The notes: generated by a model from the sequence alone, not told the origin. DNA of 64,000 bases from Ruegeria sp. ANG-S4 (GCF_000814005.1 NZ_JWLK01000001.1:496001-560000); one strand, 5' to 3'. Counted from the first letter of the stretch, positions 42,606-51,813 are shown. A program made the numbers and translations.

Positions 42606-43265
42606 ATGCCTCTGGCAATCAACAGCGAAGCGCCGAATTTTCTGGCCAATTCAACCGAAGGCATGATCCATTTCCACAATTGGATCGGAGACAGCTGGTG
42701 TGTTCTGTTCTCGCACCCAAAGGACTTTACTCCGGTTTGCACGACCGAACTGGGCGTCGTGGCGCGCATGAAGGCCGATTTCGAACGCCGCGGGGTCAAG
42801 ATTATCGGCCTGTCGATAGACCCGGTCGAAGAACACGAACGCTGGGCCGAGGACATCTGTTCGGCAACGGGACAAGCGCCGAACTACCCTTTGGTTGGCG
42901 ACAGCGATCTGAAGATTGCCAAGCTGTACGGCATGTTGCCTGCGGACACGGACGGGTCAGCCGGGGCCAGAACTGCGATGGACAACGCAACGGCACGTAC
43001 GTTGTTCATCATTGGTCCCGACAAGAAGATCAAACTGACGATCTCTTACCCGATGACCACCGGGCGCGATTTCAACGAAGTGCTGCGTGTCATCGACAGC
43101 CTGCAACTGACCGCACGTCAGCAGCTGGCGACACCCGCAAACTGGAAGCAGGGCGAAGATGTCGTGATCGTCCCATCCGTTTCGGATGAGGAAGCACGCA
43201 AGCGATACCCAGATGGCTGGAAGGCACCTGTGCCGTACCTCCGTCTTGTGGAAATGCCCTACTAA
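42606..43265 (+). CDS. 1-Cys peroxiredoxin (Prx6-like)
   Basis: 219 residues, typical Prx6 length. Peroxidatic Cys45 in DFTPVCTTELG; C-terminal extension PANWKQGEDVVIVPSVSDEEARKRYPDGWK and PYLR is the Prx6 signature. It reduces peroxides using an external thiol. AAGGAAGG lies upstream of the ATG. A sulfurtransferase gene follows after 22 bases, so the two are likely one transcript. Confidence 0.93.
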   Translation: MPLAINSEAPNFLANSTEGMIHFHNWIGDSWCVLFSHPKDFTPVCTTELGVVARMKADFERRGVKIIGLSIDPVEEHERWAEDICSATGQAPNYPLVGDSDLKIAKLYGMLPADTDGSAGARTAMDNATARTLFIIGPDKKIKLTISYPMTTGRDFNEVLRVIDSLQLTARQQLATPANWKQGEDVVIVPSVSDEEARKRYPDGWKAPVPYLRLVEMPY

Positions 43266-43287
43266 CGAAAGACTTTGGAGAAGATTT

Positions 43288-44178
43288 ATGGAACCGAAAC
43301 TGAGCCGCAGAGCCTTCGGTGCTCTTGCTCTGAGCACGACAGTCCTGGCCATCCCAAAACTCGGCCGTGCAACGACGCAAGTGTATGCAAACCCGAGCCT
43401 TTTGGTTGAACCGGAAGACCTGGCCAAAACCCTGTCATCCATGCCAGATGTGGACTTTGTGTTGGTCGACGTGCGCCCCCGCGAAGAATACGACGCGGGC
43501 CACGTTCCAGGTGCGCGGCATCTTGACCCAAACGCCGTGGTGGCAAAACAAAGCCCCGTTCCCGGAGCATTGCAGAGTTTTGCCGATATCGAAGAACTGC
43601 TGGGCAATATTGGCATATCTGCCGACCGCAGGGTTGTCTTTTACGACGATCGGGGCGGCTTCCACGCCGCACGCATGCTGTGGTTGATGGAGTATATGGG
43701 TCATCGCGACGTCGCCGTGCTGAACGGTGGTTGGTCGTCGTGGCTGGAGGTCGGCGGAACGGTATCCACCGATCCTGAGCCATATGACACCGCAGTTTAT
43801 CAGGCGGCGCTTAGCCCGCGGCGCCATGCATCGGCTGCGGATGTTCTGAACCACCGCAATGCCTCAGACGCGGTGTTGATCGACGTTCGTCCCACCAAGA
43901 TGTTTGACGAAGGCCATGTGCCTTGGGCGGTCAACATCCCATGGGCCAAAAACCTTGGGGAAAACGGGCGTTTTCGCTCAACGGACGAGCTGTTGGCGCA
44001 TTTTGAAGCCAATGGTGTGACGCCAGAGAATGACGTCATCATGCATTGCCAAAACGGTCTGGCATCGGCGCACAGCTATGTCGCGCTGCGCCTTTTGGGC
44101 TTCCCGCGCGTTCGGGTGTATCACCGCTCATGGGCAGAATGGGGCAGTGATCCTGCGTTGCCCAAAGCCACGTCCTGA
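43288..44178 (+). CDS. tandem-rhodanese sulfurtransferase with Tat-type signal
   Basis: 296 residues. N-terminus LSRRAFGALALSTTVLA is a twin-arginine-type signal peptide. Two rhodanese domains: an inactive one (FYDDRGGFHAARM, Asp121 in place of Cys) and an active one with Cys254 in MHCQNGLASAHSY. It would move sulfane sulfur from thiosulfate or 3-mercaptopyruvate to an acceptor in the periplasm. Co-transcribed with the 1-Cys peroxiredoxin, suggesting a role in thiol or cyanide stress. Confidence 0.88.
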   Translation: MEPKLSRRAFGALALSTTVLAIPKLGRATTQVYANPSLLVEPEDLAKTLSSMPDVDFVLVDVRPREEYDAGHVPGARHLDPNAVVAKQSPVPGALQSFADIEELLGNIGISADRRVVFYDDRGGFHAARMLWLMEYMGHRDVAVLNGGWSSWLEVGGTVSTDPEPYDTAVYQAALSPRRHASAADVLNHRNASDAVLIDVRPTKMFDEGHVPWAVNIPWAKNLGENGRFRSTDELLAHFEANGVTPENDVIMHCQNGLASAHSYVALRLLGFPRVRVYHRSWAEWGSDPALPKATS

Positions 44179-44185
44179 CCGCACG

Positions 44186-44209
44186 GTGCGCGCATGAAAA
44201 TGCGCGCAC
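44186..44209 (+). terminator. strong hairpin terminator after the sulfurtransferase
   Basis: GTGCGCGCAT and ATGCGCGCAC make a perfect 10-bp stem closed by a GAAA tetraloop, eight bases after the stop codon; only a short TTT follows. From here to 44496 no gene is visible. Confidence 0.75.
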
Positions 44210-44496
44210 TTTCCGGCATATAGGGGTCGATTCCGCCCGAGACAGAATCTGAGCCTAAGATAATCCGACTACGGGGTATTATTTGAACCCACCGGTGTCT
44301 CCTTATCGTAACCCTTTGATTTCGCTGGTGCGGACATCGTCGCAGTGAGATACTTGTTCAAGTGGAAATTCAAATTCCGACTGGCGAACGAAGTTGTCCT
44401 TCGTGGCGAACTCGACTATCCCGGTTCCCTGCGCTCAAGGTAGCAGGGGCATGGATTGCGATTTTCGTGCCATTTTTCCCCGGTTCGGAGTTCAAC

Positions 44497-44934
44497 ATGG
44501 CGCGACGTAAAGAATTGCAGGGCATATGCAATGATTTGCTCGATAGCTTTATAAGCAGATACAATGATCTGGATGGATATTGGGCTCTGGGAAAGTTCCA
44601 AACCTACCTTCAGTCCAGCGCCGGGCAGAAGCTGACGTTTTCGCTTGCTGGAACAGCAACAGAAAAAAGCCCGTTTACTCAGACACAACTGTACTATCGG
44701 CAAGCACTTTGTAGGCACCTGGCAATCAGAAAAATGCAATCTTCTTGGGTCGGAAAAGCAAATTTATGCGTGCGAAAGCATTCGCGGACGAAATTAAAAT
44801 GCACGCTCAGGGCGACGACTGGTCTTGGCCGAGAGTTCACTGCGACCGCATGTGTTTTTGCACGACCTCATGATCCGCAAATGGAATTGCGCTCAGGCGT
44901 AAAACACGGGCCCAGTCGTCAGAAGGGACTGTGA
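44497..44934 (+). CDS. small conserved-looking protein of unknown function
   Basis: 145 residues from the ATG at 44497, with CGGAG seven bases upstream; the frame extends further up without support. Starts MARRKELQGICNDLLDSFISRYNDLDGYWALG and ends VFARPHDPQMELRSG. No signal peptide or membrane helix. The sequence has a balanced composition and reads like a real soluble protein, but I recognise no domain. Neighbouring terminator and RTX gene give no functional clue. Confidence 0.65.
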   Translation: MARRKELQGICNDLLDSFISRYNDLDGYWALGKFQTYLQSSAGQKLTFSLAGTATEKSPFTQTQLYYRQALCRHLAIRKMQSSWVGKANLCVRKHSRTKLKCTLRATTGLGREFTATACVFARPHDPQMELRSGVKHGPSRQKGL

Positions 44935-45285
44935 AGAAGTGTCGATTTCGCCAGTTATGAAACGAGTGGGGTGAGCTCAAGGCGGACATTTTCCGCATCC
45001 CTGAGTGTCCAAGGCTTGTGATACGATCCTGACCACGATCAGAACCGAACCCATTTGGGTGACGCACGAGCAGTCCACAGCGCTTGTTTTCGGTCTACGG
45101 TTTCGAGCATTTGAAAACATGCCCCGCATTTGTGAATGACCCCAACCTGTTCCGACGGAGTATTCGTCGACCAATGCGCGCGAAAGCGTCGGTATTATGC
45201 GTAATCGTGGTCTGGGCGAACGCAAATCGCGGGAATGCTTGAAACATCCCCGCGACGTCCAACCAATGGTTCGGACAGGCTGTGA
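44935..45285. other. intergenic stretch, nothing recognised
   Basis: About 350 bases between convergent genes. No long frame, strong hairpin or repeat was seen. Confidence 0.45.
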
Positions 45286-46458
45286 CTAAAGTATCAGATC
45301 TTCCACCAGAACGGTCTGGTCCATAAAGACCAGAATGTCGATGTCCTGCAGGCGGTCAAAGCCTTCGTCCACGCCATCAGCGCCACCGCCAGCTGAGTCC
45401 GTGATCCGCAACTCTTGTACAAATTCGTCGCGTGCGCCGTTGTAGACTTCAACGAATTCAAAGGTGTAGTCGCTCATATTGCCTGCATAAACAGCCGTGT
45501 CGCCAAAGTCATCACCTGCCGCACTTCGGCCGAAGCCAAAGATAAAGTCATCGCCTTCGCCACCAAAGAGCGTGTCAGCTCCGCCGCCGCCCATGATGTC
45601 ATCGCTGCCTGCGTTGCCCTTGACGATGTCATTGCCCAGATCACCGATCACAAGGTCGTTTCCTGTGCCGCCTTCAAGGTAATCCTGGCCATCGCCACCA
45701 AGAACGGTGTCGTTTCCGTCGCCGCCAAACACCAGGTCATTCCCGCCGAAACCCTTCAACAGATCATTCCCGCCGTTGCCCAAAATGATGTCGAAGTCGT
45801 CGGTCCCTCTCAGGCTGTCATTGGCGTCATCCCCAATCAAGCCCGCGTCTTGTTCGGAACTGCCGGAGACCAGGGACTCGAAGGTAACCGTCCTATCCGC
45901 AAAGACCAGATGTTCAACGTCCATCAGAACGTCGGTGCCTTCATCGACGCCATCGTCCGTGTTGTTGTCAGTGATGCGAACCGCCAAGACCTTTTCATCG
46001 CGCGCACCATTGTACTTTTCGAACACCTCGATGGTGTAGTCGTTCATGTTGCCTGCATAGATTGCGGCGTCGTCGTCCGGGATCTCATCCCCGACGCTGC
46101 GGGCGTGGCCGTAGATCTCGTCGTCGCCTTCGCCGCCAATGATGACGTCAGACCCAGGCCCCGCCATGATCAGATCATCGCCCGCGCCTGCATCAACGAA
46201 ATCGTCGCCCAAATCCGAAAACAGACGATCATCGCCGCTGCCGCCGAGGAGGAGATCCTCGCCGTCGCCACCGATCACCAGATCATTGCCGTCGCCACCG
46301 GAAAGGAAGTCATTTCCCGCAAATCCTTTCAGTTCATCGTCGTCACCTGCGCCAACGAGGAAGTCGTCGAAAATAGTGCCGCGCAAGCGATCAAACACCT
46401 CGCTTCCGTTGCGAATAACACCCAAACTGATACTATTGATGCTGTTGAAATCTGACAT
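45286..46458 (-). CDS. RTX/hemolysin-type calcium-binding protein, internally duplicated
   Basis: 390 residues. Many GGxGxDxxx nonapeptides form two blocks, each followed by a similar module: YAGNMNDYT near residue 133 with YNGARDE and DGVDEGTD, and YAGNMSDYT near 323 with YNGARDE and DGVDEGFD, then LVF-D-TV. So the protein is a two-fold repeat of about 190 residues. RTX blocks fold on binding Ca2+ outside the cell, and such proteins are usually exported by type 1 secretion through the C-terminus. No secretion ABC genes are adjacent. The ATG at 46456-46458 follows AAGGA; an extra 38 codons upstream look non-coding. Confidence 0.85.
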   Translation of the reverse strand: MSDFNSINSISLGVIRNGSEVFDRLRGTIFDDFLVGAGDDDELKGFAGNDFLSGGDGNDLVIGGDGEDLLLGGSGDDRLFSDLGDDFVDAGAGDDLIMAGPGSDVIIGGEGDDEIYGHARSVGDEIPDDDAAIYAGNMNDYTIEVFEKYNGARDEKVLAVRITDNNTDDGVDEGTDVLMDVEHLVFADRTVTFESLVSGSSEQDAGLIGDDANDSLRGTDDFDIILGNGGNDLLKGFGGNDLVFGGDGNDTVLGGDGQDYLEGGTGNDLVIGDLGNDIVKGNAGSDDIMGGGGADTLFGGEGDDFIFGFGRSAAGDDFGDTAVYAGNMSDYTFEFVEVYNGARDEFVQELRITDSAGGGADGVDEGFDRLQDIDILVFMDQTVLVEDLIL

Positions 46459-47010
46459 TCTTCTATCCTTTTCAGAGGGATCGCATGCGCAAAAGGGCGA
46501 CATGCAAACGAAATCGCAGCTCAGATGCGCCAAGTAGTAGATCAGAACGTTCAAGCGAGGCAGGTCATCCACACATCAGATTGCGCCAAATAGCCCTCAG
46601 AAACTGTAGGCTGGCGGTCGGTGTCCGAGCGTGAGGATCGTAACCAGCAAATTCCGGTCGCTGCGAATGTGACCGCTGATGGAAAACCTAGGAACTTCGG
46701 TCGTAACGGGTCGCAACCCGCCTTGGCTCCCATTTCGCAAATTGCATCAGGTGGGATTGCAACCTCAATTTTTGGCGATTCTCGAATGCAGGACGATTTC
46801 TTAAACAGACCGACATCGGTGCCATCTCAGTATCTTGGGGTGAGTTGGACGACCGTAAGTAAGGTCACAACGCTGGTGCGCTGATGTGTTTGAACTGGTA
46901 AATTTGGTTGGAATTTGCGGGCCATTTGGATACTTGTTTCAAACACAAGCAAGGCCGAGCAGGGCCATGTCATGATCATACTCTATCTAGCCCTAAAGAA
47001 GGACCAGACT
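46459..47010. other. intergenic stretch between RTX gene and Pse cluster
   Basis: About 550 bases. Contains a small GGGTCGCAACCCG inverted repeat near 46709 and short frames on both strands, none with a recognised domain. It should hold the divergent promoters of the RTX gene and the NeuB-like gene. Confidence 0.45.
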
Positions 47011-48054
47011 ATGGCACATGTCCAAATAGGCGACCGCGAAATAGGCGAAGGCCGTCCGATCTTCATAATGGCCGATCTTGGTTTGACGAACGGAGGCGAC
47101 TTGGGCCGCGCCAAGGAATTGATCGCCGTTGCGGCGGATATTGGTGTGGATGCCGTCAAATTCCAGATGATCGAAGCTGAGAGGCTCTTGGGAGATCATA
47201 GTATTGAATACACGTATCCCACGCTCGCGCACGGGCCGCGCACAGAAAACATGTTGGAAATGTTCAAAGGGCTGGAATTTTCCGATGAGGAATGGGCGGA
47301 AATCGTAGCTACCGCGCGCAGCCACGGCATCGATATCATAATAACATCACACTACGAAGGCGCCGTTGCTCGCTGCAATTCATTGGATCTCACTATCAAC
47401 AAGATTTGCACGTGGAGCCTTAGCCACCGTCGAATGATCGAAATGCTGGCCGAAAACGGTAAGCCGCTGATGTTTGATACCGGCACAATTACCCAGTTCG
47501 AACTGCTTAAGCTGGAGGATATCTATCGCAAGGCTGGTGGCGGGCCATTGATTGTTCTGCATGACTTCCACACACCGGAAGAAGAAGACATGAACTTTCG
47601 CGCCTTTGAAGTCTATCGCCAGTTGGGCATGGTTGCTGGTTACACGCCGCAGGGTCGCAGCGACTGGCTGGACTACATGAGCGTTGGATTGGGTGCCAAA
47701 GTGCTCGAAAAAAGACTGACTCTGGATCGAAATACACCCGCAAACGGTCATTGGAAAGCGCACGAGCCTGAGGAGTTCAAAGACTGGTTGGCCAATGTAC
47801 GCCGTTGCGAAACGGCCCTGGGAAGGCCGGTCGTCGAGCCTACCAGGATTGATCGGCGCGATACGAAGCTTTACTATAAATCCGCATTTCTATTGCGTGA
47901 CGTTGAGGCGGGCGCACCCATTCGCCAAGAAGATCTTGAATTCAAGCGGCCTGGCCACGGTGTCAGTTCTCATCAGGTTACCGAGAGGCTTGTGGGTTTT
48001 CCCTATCCACGCGCCTTCAAGGCAGGTGAAATGCTGGAATGGGGACAAGACTAG
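47011..48054 (+). CDS. NeuB-like protein with degenerate metal site
   Basis: 347 residues: TIM-barrel sialic-acid-synthase domain plus a C-terminal SAF (antifreeze-like) domain (DTKLYYKSAFLLRDVEAG, FKRPGHGV). The barrel keeps the PEP-contact Lys in DAVKFQ and in INKICTW. However, the NHNG motif is TNGG (26-29), and both Mn2+-binding His of NeuB are gone: the SDHT position reads S217-D-W219 and the EKH position reads E233-K-R235. The segment between is five residues shorter than in PseI. It therefore may not condense PEP with a sugar, or does so without metal. Start ATG at 47011 after AAGGA. First gene of the Pse cluster; the next gene starts four bases after its stop. Confidence 0.82.
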   Translation: MAHVQIGDREIGEGRPIFIMADLGLTNGGDLGRAKELIAVAADIGVDAVKFQMIEAERLLGDHSIEYTYPTLAHGPRTENMLEMFKGLEFSDEEWAEIVATARSHGIDIIITSHYEGAVARCNSLDLTINKICTWSLSHRRMIEMLAENGKPLMFDTGTITQFELLKLEDIYRKAGGGPLIVLHDFHTPEEEDMNFRAFEVYRQLGMVAGYTPQGRSDWLDYMSVGLGAKVLEKRLTLDRNTPANGHWKAHEPEEFKDWLANVRRCETALGRPVVEPTRIDRRDTKLYYKSAFLLRDVEAGAPIRQEDLEFKRPGHGVSSHQVTERLVGFPYPRAFKAGEMLEWGQD

Positions 48055-48057
48055 AAA

Positions 48058-48777
48058 GTGAACAAGCCCGAGCACAAACAAATTGCTGTGCTTCCTGCGC
48101 GGGGCGGTTCAAAACGTATTCCACGCAAGAACATTGTTGATATCTGCGGTCGGCCTTTGTTGTCTTACCCCATCGAAACCTGCCACTCGGCCGGTATTTT
48201 CTCAGAGATTATTGTTTCAACAGATGACGAAGAGATCGCGGACGTCGCCCGCGAATGGGGCGCGACGGCCGACATGCGGCCGCCCCAACTGGCAGAAGAC
48301 CGAGTTCCAGCGGCCCAAGTCTGCGCAGAACTGCTTGAGCGCAAATTTGCGCCGGAAGATCGGCCGGAAACGTTTTGCCTTGTCTACCCGATGGCAGCCT
48401 TCATGAGTGCCGAAGATTTGATTGAAAGCGCCCGCACTTTAGAAGGGCAAGATGCGGTTCTCGGCGTATCGCACTATCCGTTGCATCCTTACAAGGCACT
48501 CGTGGCAAGAAATGGCCACCTTCATCCTCTTTGGCCCGAAGAAAACAAGCGCCAGTCGCAGACTTACCCCGAGGCATTTGCTGCCAACGGGTCGTTTTGT
48601 TGGGTGCGGACCGAACCCTTTCTGAAGGCTCTTAGCTTTTACCCGTCTCGATTGGCAGGGCATGTCATGCCACCAGACCGAGCGGTGGATATAGATACGC
48701 CTGACGATCTGGCGCGTGCGCGTCAACTCATGCGCTTGCGTCAGCTTGCTGAAGCCGGGGAAGATCACCTTCCATGA
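48058..48777 (+). CDS. pseF: CMP-pseudaminic acid cytidylyltransferase
   Basis: 239 residues, GTG start at 48058 with a weak ribosome binding site; translation probably couples to the gene before. N-terminal nucleotide motif LPARGGSKRIPRKNI is shared by NeuA/PseF proteins. STDDEEIADVA and the DIDTPDDL near the end complete the family. It activates a nonulosonic acid with CTP. PseF is preferred over NeuA because PseG, PseI and PseH-like genes follow. The stop overlaps the PseG start (ATGA). Confidence 0.86.
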   Translation: MNKPEHKQIAVLPARGGSKRIPRKNIVDICGRPLLSYPIETCHSAGIFSEIIVSTDDEEIADVAREWGATADMRPPQLAEDRVPAAQVCAELLERKFAPEDRPETFCLVYPMAAFMSAEDLIESARTLEGQDAVLGVSHYPLHPYKALVARNGHLHPLWPEENKRQSQTYPEAFAANGSFCWVRTEPFLKALSFYPSRLAGHVMPPDRAVDIDTPDDLARARQLMRLRQLAEAGEDHLP

Positions 48778-49877
48778 GGGTTGCTTTTCGGGTCGACGCG
48801 TCGCTGGTGATTGGTACTGGGCATGTCATGCGCTGCCTTACACTGGCGCGAATGCTGGAGGCCCACGGGGCCAGGTGCCATTTCATATGTGCCGATCTGC
48901 CCGGGAACCTTGGTCAGTTCCTCTGTCAAAATGGCGTGTCATTGACACTCTTACCTGCGCCACGGGGCGATGCCGCTGCTCCGCTCGACTATTCCAGTTG
49001 GTCGGGGCTCACTTGGGCGGATGATGCTGAAGCGACGGCTCGGGAATTGCAAAAACAGCCTGCGGATTGGTTGGTTGTGGATCATTACGGGCTGGATGCG
49101 CAGTGGGAGGCCGCAGTGCTGCGCGCCACCGGTGCAAAATGCCTGATTATTGATGATCTCGCCAATCGTCCACATCTCGGCCGTTGGTTGCTGGATCCTG
49201 GCCCGCAACGTACATCCGCTGACTACAAACAGTTTGTGCCGTCAGACTGTGATCTTTTGCTTGGGCCCAGATACGCACTATTGCGCCCTGAGTTTTCGGA
49301 ACTGCGTGATCGTGTTCTGCCGACCCGCAAGAAGCGTTCATTGCGCCATGTTCTTGTGACAATGGGGGGCGTAGATCTTCCCAACGCAAGCAGCGCTATC
49401 TTGTCCTGCCTTGATCGTCTCACGCTTCCTGAAGGGTTCCATGTAACGCTCGTGCTGGGAGGCACAGCTCCGCATTTGGAAAATTTGCGCGCAAGAGCTG
49501 AAGAACTGTCATTTCCTTGCGACATAAAAGTGGATGTTCGGGACTTACATCATCTTATGGCCAAGGCCGATTTGGCAATTGGCGCGGCCGGCGGAACAGC
49601 TTGGGAACGGTGCGTCCTTGGGCTGCCATCATTGATGCTTAGTACGGCCGAGAACCAAATTCCCGCGGCCCGAGCGCTTGAACAGGCAGGCGCGGCGGTG
49701 TCTTTGGGTTTTCTCGCAGATGGGGATGGTTGGGTTGATACTTTAGCTGAGTCTCTGCAACGGGTCCGCAACCCAAGGGTTTTGGCCGAACTGGCCCGCA
49801 ACTCGAGCTCTCTTTGTGATGGGAAAGGTGCGATACGGGTTGAGAAACGGATGCGAGCAGCACTCGAGACGAGCTAA
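48774..49877 (+). CDS. pseG: UDP-sugar hydrolase PseG
   Basis: 367 residues. Starts MRVAFRVDASLVIGTGHVMRCLTLA, the PseG hallmark (G-x-GH-x-MRC with catalytic His), then DHYGLD, and a GT-B-like C-terminal lobe with GAAGGTAWERCVLGLPSL. It removes UDP from UDP-2,4-diacetamido-2,4,6-trideoxy-L-altrose to give the free sugar used by PseI. Four-base overlap with PseF. Confidence 0.9.
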   Translation: MRVAFRVDASLVIGTGHVMRCLTLARMLEAHGARCHFICADLPGNLGQFLCQNGVSLTLLPAPRGDAAAPLDYSSWSGLTWADDAEATARELQKQPADWLVVDHYGLDAQWEAAVLRATGAKCLIIDDLANRPHLGRWLLDPGPQRTSADYKQFVPSDCDLLLGPRYALLRPEFSELRDRVLPTRKKRSLRHVLVTMGGVDLPNASSAILSCLDRLTLPEGFHVTLVLGGTAPHLENLRARAEELSFPCDIKVDVRDLHHLMAKADLAIGAAGGTAWERCVLGLPSLMLSTAENQIPAARALEQAGAAVSLGFLADGDGWVDTLAESLQRVRNPRVLAELARNSSSLCDGKGAIRVEKRMRAALETS

Positions 49878-49973
49878 CAACGCGTCTGCGCCCTAGTGCT
49901 CATAGAGTTGCATGAAAGGTTGATTTCGACCAGAACGGGGCGCAGTCGTTAAAGAGCGGGGAGCGGCAAGACG

Positions 49974-51059
49974 ATGAAAACAGTCAACGACATCAACATC
50001 GACGGCAGACCAATAGGGCAGAGCCATCCTCCGTACGTAATTGCCGAGCTGTCCGCAAATCACAACGGTGATCTCTATACTGCACTCTTGCTGATCGACA
50101 AGGCGGTGGAAGCAGGCGCTGATGCGATCAAGATTCAGACCTACCGCGCCGACACAATCACACTTCCATCAGAGAAGCCGGAATTTCAGATCAATTCCGG
50201 GCTGTGGAAAGGACGCACGTTGCACGAGCTTTATGAGTGGGCGCATACGCCTTGGGACTGGCACCAAGCGCTTTTTGATCACGCTCGGGAACGCGGCATC
50301 ACAATGTTCAGTTCTCCTTTCGACAAGACGGCCGTTGATTTCCTGGATGAATTGTCTGCGCCTGCCTTTAAGATTGCCTCATTCGAGGCCATCGATCTGC
50401 CGCTGATCCGCTATGTGGCCGGGAAGGGAAAGCCCATGATCATATCTACAGGCATGGCTGATCGTGACGAAATCGCCGAAGCGATCACTGCGGCGCGTGA
50501 CGGTGGTTGCAAAGAGCTGGTTTTGCTTCATTGTGTATCGGGTTATCCTGCTCCGCCTTCGGACTACAACCTGTCAACTATGGCGGATATTGCAGCCAGG
50601 TTTGACGTGCTTACAGGCCTTTCGGACCACACGATAGACAACACGACGGCTGTAGCTTCTGTTGCGCTTGGTGGTGTGGTGATCGAAAAGCACTTGACGC
50701 TTGACCGCGACGGTGGTGGGCCTGACGATAGTTTCTCCCTAGAGCCAGTGGATCTTGCGGCACTGTGTCGTGATGCGCGAACTGCTTGGGAAGCAATCGG
50801 CCACGTCGACTATGGCCGCAAATCCTCCGAACGTGAAAACGTCAAGTTTCGTCGCTCGCTTTACTTCTGCGAGGATATCGAGGCTGGACAAACGATCACC
50901 GAAGCCATGGTGCGCAGCGTGCGTCCGGGGTATGGATTGGCGCCGAAGTATTTGAATGAAGTGATAGGCAGCCAAGCAACCGTGGCCATAAAGAAGTATA
51001 CAGCTGTGGCTTGGGATATGATTTCCGCAGGAACACAACGAACGAAAAACCCGTCTTGA
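49974..51059 (+). CDS. pseI: pseudaminic acid synthase
   Basis: 361 residues, NeuB family with all key motifs: AELSANHNGD, DAIKIQTYRAD, FKIASFEAIDLP, GLSDHTIDN and VIEKHLTLDRDGGGPDDSFS, and a SAF domain (RRSLYFCEDIEAG, RPGYG). The D-GGGPD-F segment is typical of PseI. It condenses PEP with 2,4-diacetamido-2,4,6-trideoxy-altrose to pseudaminic acid. 96 bases separate it from PseG. Useful internal control for the degenerate NeuB-like protein at 47011. Confidence 0.92.
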   Translation: MKTVNDINIDGRPIGQSHPPYVIAELSANHNGDLYTALLLIDKAVEAGADAIKIQTYRADTITLPSEKPEFQINSGLWKGRTLHELYEWAHTPWDWHQALFDHARERGITMFSSPFDKTAVDFLDELSAPAFKIASFEAIDLPLIRYVAGKGKPMIISTGMADRDEIAEAITAARDGGCKELVLLHCVSGYPAPPSDYNLSTMADIAARFDVLTGLSDHTIDNTTAVASVALGGVVIEKHLTLDRDGGGPDDSFSLEPVDLAALCRDARTAWEAIGHVDYGRKSSERENVKFRRSLYFCEDIEAGQTITEAMVRSVRPGYGLAPKYLNEVIGSQATVAIKKYTAVAWDMISAGTQRTKNPS

Positions 51060-51309
51060 GACTGGAACGTATGAACCGCTTTCAGTCTGTATCGTCGGAT
51101 GTGGCGCGTCTACATTCGTTCCGATGGCGTAAACTTCTGATCAGGAAACCGTTTACTTGGCCAGAGTCTTCACTGCCCCTATAAAAAAATTACTTTGAAT
51201 AACTTGTTTCGTCGCGTTCCTTGTTCAGCGAAGGTGTGTGCAGGTTTGATGTCTTGACTTGCTAGGCAATCGGCCATCATTGGATTGAATTGAAACAAGG
51301 CGATGAGAA

Positions 51310-51813
51310 ATGGCGACCTTCAATACACCCGCTTCAGCGATCGAGGTTAGGCTCGCTTTAGAAGAAGACAGTCGTTGGATTTTTTCTTGGCGAAATGACC
51401 CTGTCACACGCGAAATGTCTCATACCCACAATCCGATTTCCTGGGAAGATCACAGGGTTTGGTTCGACGAAGCGCTGAATAACCCTGCCCGCTGCCTGTT
51501 GATGTGTTCAAATGCTCAACGCAGGGTGGCTGTTACGAGGTTTGATCTACTTACGCACGAAGCTCTGGTTTCGATTAACCTTGATCCTGATTTGCGGGGC
51601 CAAGGATTGGGCAAAGTATCCCTTGAAGCGGCGATTGCCTATTTCAATGCGTTGCATGTCAAGTCTTATGATCTGCTGGCGGAAATCAAACGCCACAATC
51701 TGCCCAGCCGACGTGTCTTCGAAGCGTGTGAATTTATTCTTGAACGAGAAGACCAAGCAACAGCCTACTACAGGCGTCTAACGCGTGACCGAGCGGACAG
51801 AACTGGATTCTAA
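51310..51813 (+). CDS. pseH: GNAT N-acetyltransferase, PseH-like
   Basis: 167 residues. AIEVRLALEEDSRWIFSWRNDPVTREMSHTHNPISWEDHRVWF is the PseH/WecD-like N-terminus. The acetyl-CoA loop is LDPDLRGQGLGKVSLEAAI, followed by AEIKRHNLPSRRVFEACEF. PseH acetylates the 4-amino group before PseG acts. The 250 bases upstream hold no gene. Confidence 0.78.
   Translation: MATFNTPASAIEVRLALEEDSRWIFSWRNDPVTREMSHTHNPISWEDHRVWFDEALNNPARCLLMCSNAQRRVAVTRFDLLTHEALVSINLDPDLRGQGLGKVSLEAAIAYFNALHVKSYDLLAEIKRHNLPSRRVFEACEFILEREDQATAYYRRLTRDRADRTGF

Noticed and set aside
45415-46455. 346-codon open frame antisense to the RTX gene, plus other long frames there
   Set aside because: It mirrors the repetitive Gly-Asp codons of the RTX gene on the other strand; its Val/Ala/Ile-rich product has no recognised fold and no ribosome binding site.
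46551-46884. Short frames between the RTX gene and the Pse cluster
   Set aside because: They overlap on both strands, show no known domain, and look like intergenic sequence.
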